Below the pieces are notes generated by a model. It was not told the origin of the DNA and did no database searches. It worked only from the letters and a program-made list of their open reading frames with translations. A program made the translations under genes and the position numbers. Source: Thermofontimicrobium_A sp034505795 (lineage in GTDB: Bacteria; Zhuqueibacterota; Zhuqueibacteria; Thermofontimicrobiales; Thermofontimicrobiaceae). From it: a stretch of 64,000 bases of DNA. The DNA lies in assembly GCA_034505795.1 (NCBI GenBank), contig JAPDQM010000003.1:22632-86631 (forward strand), written 5' to 3'. Below, piece by piece: positions 59,083 to 64,000 of this stretch (its first letter is position 1; each line of letters begins with the position of its first letter).

Positions 59083-59952
59083 ATGAAAAAGCTGTCTGTT
59101 ATCTCTCTCTGTCTTCTGGTTTGCTTGGGTGTTCATCACAGTTTAGCCGGCGAATTCAATGAAAGCAGCAAATACACCGGCACTTATTTGCTGCCGTCTG
59201 CTGCGGCTGAACTTGCTGCCCAATATTTTCAGTCCAGCCATTACCTGACGGATTTAACGAGTCAGGATTCGTTAACCCGAGAGCAACAACTGGCCCAACT
59301 GCCAGGCTACAAGCTACCCAAACGCGCGCTATTTTTTTCGGCCCTAATCCCCGGCGCTGGCGAAATGTATGTGGGTTCCTATCTCAAAGCCGCGGCCTTT
59401 TTCATGGTCGAAGTAAGCGCCTGGACTTTCTATGCGGTGTATAACCAAAAGGGCAAAGACAAAGAGAAGGAATTTCAGCAGTTCGCGGATGAAAATTGGG
59501 ATCCCATGGCGTGGCTGGCCTGGTATGAGAGCGCACCCAAGGAATTGCGAGATCGCTTTACCCACGCCAGTCACATGGCAGAATTGATCGATCAAAACAA
59601 GAAAACACAGCAATATTATGAAATGATCGGCAAATATTCGGAGTTTGTTGTTGGCTGGCAGGGCGTGCCGAGGGACCTGGACTACGATTTTGATAAAATT
59701 GTTGACTATCGTAAAAATAATTGTCAGATTGCCGACGACTATATGAAACAGCGGGCGAAAAGCAATGATTTGTTTGCCCAGGCTCGAACTGGTACCACCA
59801 TTGCGATGCTTAACCATTTGCTTAGCGCTATTGATGCCGCCTGGACCGCAAAACAGCATAATAACCGTCTGGTTAAGACTTCATTGCGTTTCGAGCAAAT
59901 CGAATATGCTAATCAGCCGCAGCCGGTTCTATCACTTAAGATTCAATGGTGA
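59083..59952 (+). CDS. DUF5683-like envelope protein, first paralogue
   Basis: The 289-residue protein has a signal peptide (about 1-23) and the motif SALIPGAGEMYVGSYLKAAA, which fits DUF5683-like proteins (PGxGQxYxGxxxKA pattern), followed by a membrane segment, a helical middle and a C-terminal MLNHLLSAIDAAWTAKQHN. It ends in strands. The AAGGAG ribosome site sets the ATG at 59083 in preference to the frame start at 59065. Its neighbour at 59960 has the same motifs and order. The function is unknown; family members are envelope-associated. Confidence 0.8.
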   Translation: MKKLSVISLCLLVCLGVHHSLAGEFNESSKYTGTYLLPSAAAELAAQYFQSSHYLTDLTSQDSLTREQQLAQLPGYKLPKRALFFSALIPGAGEMYVGSYLKAAAFFMVEVSAWTFYAVYNQKGKDKEKEFQQFADENWDPMAWLAWYESAPKELRDRFTHASHMAELIDQNKKTQQYYEMIGKYSEFVVGWQGVPRDLDYDFDKIVDYRKNNCQIADDYMKQRAKSNDLFAQARTGTTIAMLNHLLSAIDAAWTAKQHNNRLVKTSLRFEQIEYANQPQPVLSLKIQW

Positions 59953-59959
59953 TTATTCC

Positions 59960-60748
59960 ATGAAAAAAATGGTCATCATTAGTGTTATTCTGCTGATTTG
60001 CCGCCATGGATTGGCAACAGAAGGAATTAACGCTGCCAGGCAATTGCTGGCACCCACACCGCTCTTGCTGACAAAGCTGGAATTGCGTCCAGGTTGGAGT
60101 TACTCGGCAACATTTGCGAATTCAGATGCCGCAGTGACTCCTTGGTCGTCCGAACCAAAGGTATCGGATGCCAAAGATCGACGGGTAGCCTTTTTACGCT
60201 CGTTGATTTTGCCCGGCGCTGGCGAATATTACCTGGGCAAACATTCTCTGGCGAAGGCGTTTTTTTTCACCGAAATCTCGCTGTGGGTTAGCTATTTTGC
60301 GTTTCGTGAATATGGCACCTGGGTGCGACAGGATGCTCTGGCCTTTGCGGCAACGCATTCTGGCGCGCAGATTAAAGGCAAATCGCCCCAGTTTTATGTA
60401 GACCTTGGCAACTATCAGGATGTCTATGAATACAATGCCGCTAAGCAGCGCATGTTTGAGTTCGAAAAGGTCTATCACGATGAGTCATATTTTTGGTCAT
60501 GGGATATAGCTGCCAATCGCCAGAAATTCGATCACATGCGGATTGCCGGTGATCGCGCCAAGAATCGAGCGGTATTCGTGCTGGGCGGTATTTTTGCCAA
60601 TCATCTGCTCAGCGCGATCCATGCGGTCTGGCAGACACATCGATACAACAAAGCATTGGAAAAGACAGCCACTGCCAGCCTGAATATTTATTTTCAATCC
60701 GACGTATTCACCAACCGCTGGCTATTTTCTGTGCAGCAGTCGTTTTGA
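59960..60748 (+). CDS. DUF5683-like envelope protein, second paralogue
   Basis: The 262-residue protein has a signal peptide (about 1-20), SLILPGAGEYYLGKHSLAKA, a membrane segment (FFFTEISLWVSYFAF), a helical middle and FANHLLSAIHAVWQTHRYN. The last two match the first paralogue closely, so the pair arose by tandem duplication with strong divergence between. It starts seven bases after the first paralogue stops, so they are co-transcribed with the MA-peptidase fusion. The frame extends back into the first paralogue, but the ATG at 59960 begins a clean signal peptide. Confidence 0.8.
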   Translation: MKKMVIISVILLICRHGLATEGINAARQLLAPTPLLLTKLELRPGWSYSATFANSDAAVTPWSSEPKVSDAKDRRVAFLRSLILPGAGEYYLGKHSLAKAFFFTEISLWVSYFAFREYGTWVRQDALAFAATHSGAQIKGKSPQFYVDLGNYQDVYEYNAAKQRMFEFEKVYHDESYFWSWDIAANRQKFDHMRIAGDRAKNRAVFVLGGIFANHLLSAIHAVWQTHRYNKALEKTATASLNIYFQSDVFTNRWLFSVQQSF

Positions 60749-60955
60749 GAATGCTTGGCTGGGCGGTTGCTACCAGCAGTTGCTCAGTCTGAGTTTCCGG
60801 TACCGATCTAAACCGAAGTCGAAGATAATTTATCCTAGAAGTTCGCGTGGATCGTTCTCATGTACCATGGTCAGGTATTTTTTCAGAACGACTTTAGCTG
60901 ACGTCGATAATTTTAATCATCAACATCAATCGATAAAAAGGCAAAGGATATTGCG

Positions 60956-61903
60956 ATGGAAAATGTAATCATTCTTGGAACCGGCCCTGCTGGCCTGACG
61001 GCTGCCATTTATGCGGCTCGCGCCGAATTGTCACCATTGGTTCTGAAAGGTGACCAGCCGGGCGGACAGGTTACGATTACAGAAAAACTCGATAATTTTC
61101 CTGGCTTCCCGGAAGGTATTACCGGTTACGAGTTGTTTCAGGGAATGGAACAACAGGCCATTCGCTTCGGCGCAAATATCGTTGCAGACGCGGCGATAGC
61201 CGTGGATTTCAAAACGCAACCGTTCAAAATTCAAACTCGGGAACAGGTTTACGAAACCAGAAGCGTCATTATCGCTACTGGCTCGGATCCACGAAAATTG
61301 AATGTTCCTGGCGAAAAAGAGGGCATTGGTAAAGGAGTTTCCTATTGTGCCACCTGCGATGGGTTCTTTTTCCGCGGCAAAAAAGTCGTCGTGGTCGGCG
61401 GGGGCGATAGTGCCGTGGAGGAGGGCCTCTTTCTCACACGCTTTGCTTCGACAGTGACGCTGATCCATCGCCGTGATCGGCTGCGGGCCCATGCGCATCT
61501 GCAAAGTCGAGCCCAGGCCAATGAAAAAATGCGCTTTGTCTGGGATTCAGTGGTCACCGAGGTCATCCTATCTGCGGATGGAATAGTGACCGGCGTGCGG
61601 CTTCAGAACGTAAAAACCAATGCTGAGAGTGTCCTGGAAACCGACGGCGTATTTGTGTTCATTGGTCATATTCCCAATACCCAGATTTTCCAGGGTCAAT
61701 TGGAAATGGATGAGTCGGGAATTATCATTACCGACCGGCGACAACGGACGAGCGTCGCCGGCGTGTTTGCGGCTGGCGATGTGCAGGATGCCATCTATCG
61801 CCAGGCCATCACCTCAGCCGGCAGTGGCTGCATGGCTGCCATGGAAGCCGAGCGATTCCTCGCCGAGCAAGGGGGAACGATCTATCCCGGCAAAGTGAAT
61901 TAG
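60956..61903 (+). CDS. trxB: Thioredoxin-disulfide reductase
   Basis: The 315-residue flavoenzyme reduces thioredoxin with NADPH. It has the FAD motif ILGTGPAGLTAAIYAARA, GGQVTITEKLDNFPGF, the redox pair YCATC (C131, C134), the NADPH-binding VVVGGGDSAVEEGLFLT with HRRDRLRA, and the C-terminal GVFAAGDVQDAIYRQA. HRRDRLRA with its basic residues indicates preference for NADPH. It is a single gene followed by the long gene-free stretch. Confidence 0.97.
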   Translation: MENVIILGTGPAGLTAAIYAARAELSPLVLKGDQPGGQVTITEKLDNFPGFPEGITGYELFQGMEQQAIRFGANIVADAAIAVDFKTQPFKIQTREQVYETRSVIIATGSDPRKLNVPGEKEGIGKGVSYCATCDGFFFRGKKVVVVGGGDSAVEEGLFLTRFASTVTLIHRRDRLRAHAHLQSRAQANEKMRFVWDSVVTEVILSADGIVTGVRLQNVKTNAESVLETDGVFVFIGHIPNTQIFQGQLEMDESGIIITDRRQRTSVAGVFAAGDVQDAIYRQAITSAGSGCMAAMEAERFLAEQGGTIYPGKVN

Positions 61904-62116
61904 CCCGCCAATCAAACGGAGCTGCCAGACCAGGCCGTCTTGACAAACAGCTTAGTTCATCATTTCATAATTCTTTGTAAGGCTAAAAAAGGTTTACACC
62001 GGAATCTCGTTCTGCTGAAATATTCAAAATGAGAAGGAATTAATCTCGTTTAACGCGATTTGATTTATGATCGCTGTAGGTTATTAAAGTTCGGTTTAAC
62101 GATCCAAAGCGATTAG

Positions 62117-62255
62117 ACCTTATCAACCTTAGTAGCATGTCATGATGCACCGATGCTAAACCTTATTCGCTTATTTTTCTGTTGAGTGATATTCCTAATA
62201 AGGCAATAAGGTTCGTGCCTGCTTGAATCGGGCTTGTTACTAAGGTGAATAAGGT
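62117..62255. repeat. Nested inverted repeat of 139 bases
   Basis: Outer arms 62117-62136 and 62236-62255 are complementary at 17 of 20 positions (ACCTTATCAACCTTAGTAGC against GTTACTAAGGTGAATAAGGT). A middle pair CCGAT (62150-62154) / ATCGG (62227-62231) and an inner pair AACCTTATT (62159-62167) / AATAAGGTT (62205-62213) nest inside. It could be a structured RNA or the remnant of a small mobile element. Confidence 0.55.
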
Positions 62256-62791
62256 TTTTATCTGCCAAGTAGATGCTTTAAACTATATTGTTGGCAGTTG
62301 AATGTTTTCGAAGCCTACAAGGATTTTTGAAATGGTGCACCTATTTTTCACATCCATCGGCGCCAATCTGACCTTATCAAATTTTCCAACAACACCATAG
62401 CTGTAAAGCTTCAACTTCGGCGTGGTCTTCTTTTTGCCTATCTAATCAAATTCAAAATAAAGATCATTTCAAGACAGTCATACGAGTAATTATTCTTACA
62501 ACATACCTCCGGCTTCACATTGCAACAAGATTTGCCTCAATTTGGTAGTGAAGGCAGCTTTCCTGAAACTTAACGAAACCTGGAGAACTAATTTTTTATT
62601 GACATTGATAACGTAAAGCCGTAAATTGCCTGTGCATATCGCTGTCCATAATCGACCATTCAAACTGCCTATTTTCGGGGCAATAAAACCGATGAATGCG
62701 TTGGCAAAAGCGAATTACATGTTGTTAATGTCACTTCAAATGACATGGTTTTTGAGTTTGGTTTAAATGGCATAAAAAACCCAAAAAAGAC

Positions 62792-62822
62792 TTGACTCTC
62801 CCCCAAGGGCAGGCCTTATATT
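62792..62822 (+). promoter_or_regulatory. MerR-type promoter with 19-base spacer and operator
   Basis: TTGACT (62792-62797) and TATATT (62817-62822) are separated by 19 bases, longer than normal, which is the hallmark of promoters twisted open by MerR-family activators. The spacer holds an imperfect dyad CTCCCC (62798-62803) / GGGCAG (62807-62812). It lies about 80 bases before the MerR gene, so the regulator probably controls itself. Confidence 0.75.
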
Positions 62823-62900
62823 AGGGGTAGATGGTTGGCGCCAATCCATCAATGGTGCATTTGAGCACCGCCCTCTTTTAATTCACATGCGAGGAAAATC

Positions 62901-63710
62901 ATGCGCTTCAGTATCGGTGAATTTTCAAGGATGACTTCGCTCTCCATCAAGTCGCTGCGGCTGTATCATGAAAAAGAGCTACTGGTTCCCGCCGAAGTCG
63001 ACAAATTTACGGGCTATCGTTACTACAACGAAGCCAACTATGAGCGGGCGAAAGCCATCAAAATTCTCAAAGCGTTCGATTTCACGCTGGCGGAGATCAA
63101 AGACATGCTGGACGAATATGATGATGAATCCGAGCTGTTGCCCCAGCTCGAAAACAAACTGCATGAGATCGACAGCAAAATCCGCCGCTACCGTGAGATT
63201 TCCTCCGCCATTCAAGAACTGATTCACTATCAAAGCGAGAGTCTAATGATGAATAACAAAGAATTTGAAGTCGAAGAAAAAGAGCTTGAGACCATCCTGA
63301 TCGCTGGCTACCGCATGAAAGGCAAATATCAGGATGTGGGTAAGGGCATCAGTCTGCTGTACCAAAAAATGGGTCGGCAAATTAATGGCAAGGCCATGGC
63401 GCTCTATTACGATGCCGAGTACAAAGAAGATGATGCCGATTTCGAGGTTTGTTTTCCCATCCGCAAAGGCAAAGATGAAGACGGTATTTCGGTTCGAGAA
63501 CTCAGGGGAGGCAAATGCGTGGCTTTGATTCACAAAGGGCCTTATGAAATACTGGGCGATTCCTACAAGAGAATTTTTGCCTATATCCATGACAAAGGCT
63601 ATTGGCCCCTCCTGCCGTCACGAGAGGTTTACATCAAGGGGTCTGGCTGGATTTTCAAAGGAAATCCGAAAAATTATTTGACTGAGATTCAAATTTTGGT
63701 AGAAGGATAA
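62901..63710 (+). CDS. MerR-family regulator with GyrI-like effector-binding domain
   Basis: The 269-residue protein has an N-terminal MerR helix-turn-helix (FSIGEFSRMTSLSIKSLRLY, then HEKELLVP and GYRYYNEANYERA), a dimerising coiled coil (about 75-115) and a C-terminal GyrI-like/BmrR-type effector domain (about 120-269, with PLLPSREVYIKGSGWIF near the end). Such proteins sense hydrophobic or cationic drugs and activate efflux or resistance genes. The promoter in front has the 19-base spacer of the family, so autoregulation is likely. The target may be only itself or the downstream nucleoside hydrolase. The effector is unknown. Confidence 0.92.
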   Translation: MRFSIGEFSRMTSLSIKSLRLYHEKELLVPAEVDKFTGYRYYNEANYERAKAIKILKAFDFTLAEIKDMLDEYDDESELLPQLENKLHEIDSKIRRYREISSAIQELIHYQSESLMMNNKEFEVEEKELETILIAGYRMKGKYQDVGKGISLLYQKMGRQINGKAMALYYDAEYKEDDADFEVCFPIRKGKDEDGISVRELRGGKCVALIHKGPYEILGDSYKRIFAYIHDKGYWPLLPSREVYIKGSGWIFKGNPKNYLTEIQILVEG

Positions 63711-63717
63711 TTGAAAA

Positions 63718-63751
63718 CTGATTCCATCCGCCAATTGGCAGATGGAATCAG
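63718..63751 (+). terminator. Perfect 11-base hairpin after the MerR gene
   Basis: CTGATTCCATC (63718-63728) and GATGGAATCAG (63741-63751) pair perfectly. The loop holds the palindrome CCAATTGG, and 63728-63745 matches the CCGCCAGTTGGCAGACGG core of repeat copies A and B at most positions. No T run follows directly, so it may be a member of the repeat family acting as a terminator-like structure. Confidence 0.55.
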
Positions 63752-63793
63752 TTCTCTGATTGTGAAAAATATTCCATTATGAATGAGGACATT

Positions 63794-64000
63794 ATGAAAT
63801 TTCCAAGTATACCAGAGTCAGTACGATTGGAGCGATTGCAACCGCCTCAGGGCAAAATCAGACTGGTCATCGATTCCGACACCTACAATGAAATTGATGA
63901 TCAATTTGCCATCACTTATCCTTTACTATCGCCCGAGCGATTGGAGGTGGAGGCGATCTATGCGGCGCCATTTTTCAATGAGCGATCGACTGACCCTGGC
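63794..64000 (+). CDS. Nucleoside hydrolase family protein (N-terminal part)
   Basis: The gene runs off the end of the window. The 69 visible residues include LVIDSDTYNEIDDQFAITYP and LEVEAIYAAPFFNERSTDPG, the N-terminal Asp-rich calcium-binding motif of inosine-uridine-preferring nucleoside hydrolases, in the NExDD variant. The enzyme would cleave the N-glycosidic bond of ribonucleosides. An in-frame ATG also exists at 63779; the ATG at 63794 gives the usual length before the first strand. It follows the MerR gene on the same strand after 83 bases. Confidence 0.85.
   Translation, partial: MKFPSIPESVRLERLQPPQGKIRLVIDSDTYNEIDDQFAITYPLLSPERLEVEAIYAAPFFNERSTDPG

Larger units (their letters stand above)
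61904..62900. other. Gene-free stretch of about 1 kb
   Basis: No frame of useful length is seen on either strand. It contains a nested inverted repeat at 62117-62255, a further copy of ACCTTATCAA (62371-62380), and at its end the promoter and operator of the MerR gene (62792-62822). The rest is AT-rich and shows nothing I can name. It is the largest gap in the window. Confidence 0.5.

Noticed and set aside
61904..62900. Possible CRISPR array or attachment site in the long gap
   Set aside because: The repeats are inverted and irregular in length and spacing, with no direct repeat-spacer pattern and no integrase or cas gene nearby.

Overview
The window reads as chromosome of a Gram-negative, uncultured-type bacterium of the FCB superphylum, most likely KSB1/Calditrichota-like. 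This is inference from gene content. Supporting signs are a PorV/PorQ-type protein next to a secreted protein with a type IX-style C-terminal sorting domain, DUF4321, DUF5683-like and DUF2851 proteins, several outer-membrane barrels and lipoproteins, and promoters with a TTGACA-like -35 and a TAAATT or TATATT -10. Coding density is high, GC is moderate, and GTG and TTG starts are common. There is one tRNA (Pro, TGG). I see no rRNA, CRISPR array, prophage or intact insertion sequence.

Layout. 0.4-6.2 kb: an EndoQ-like PHP/UvrD helicase fusion, a methyltransferase and holA. 6.2-9.0 kb: an ECF sigma factor, a zinc-finger anti-sigma factor and an HtrA-like protein that has lost all three catalytic residues. 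9.1-11.3 kb: a zinc-ribbon mini-protein, rdgB, tRNA-Pro and a DUF1460 amidase-like protein. 11.3-16.2 kb (minus): a tight five-gene run of queH, an AmmeMemoRadiSam radical SAM enzyme, a membrane protein of unknown function, a phosphodiesterase-superfamily protein and a DUF4403-like protein. 16.2-20.8 kb (minus): OmpA-family, methyltransferase, beta-barrel and SLBB proteins. 21.3-31.5 kb: sirtuin, TPR lipoprotein, pyrK-pyrD, RlpA, CdsA, a coiled-coil protein, CapA-like and DUF2851. 31.5-35.3 kb (minus): M29-like aminopeptidase, PqqD-like protein and OPT transporter. 35.4-43.2 kb: ecfT, truA, transaldolase-like aldolase, active HtrA, purB, purC, psd, pssA and DUF4321. 43.5-51 kb: two tatA, gatA, gatB, accB, accC, gcvH and gcvPA. 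51.3-60.7 kb: a surface and secretion block made of a PorV-like protein, a degenerate M6 peptidase, an MA-peptidase/PD40/barrel fusion and two DUF5683-like paralogues. 61-64 kb: trxB, a 1-kb gene-free stretch with a long inverted repeat, a MerR regulator with its own 19-bp-spacer promoter, and the start of a nucleoside hydrolase.

How it fits together. Several runs are ordinary housekeeping: pyrimidine and purine synthesis, phosphatidylserine/phosphatidylethanolamine synthesis (cdsA, pssA, psd), fatty-acid initiation (accB-accC) and tRNA-dependent amidation (gatA-gatB). The more unusual content concerns the cell envelope. There is a sigma/anti-sigma pair followed by a protease-dead HtrA sensor, and an outer-surface block in which one metalloprotease has lost its HExxH while its neighbour keeps HExxH and is fused to a propeller and an outer-membrane barrel. 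Intergenic regions carry a family of small inverted-repeat elements sharing a CCGCCAGTTGGC-like core, in five copies.
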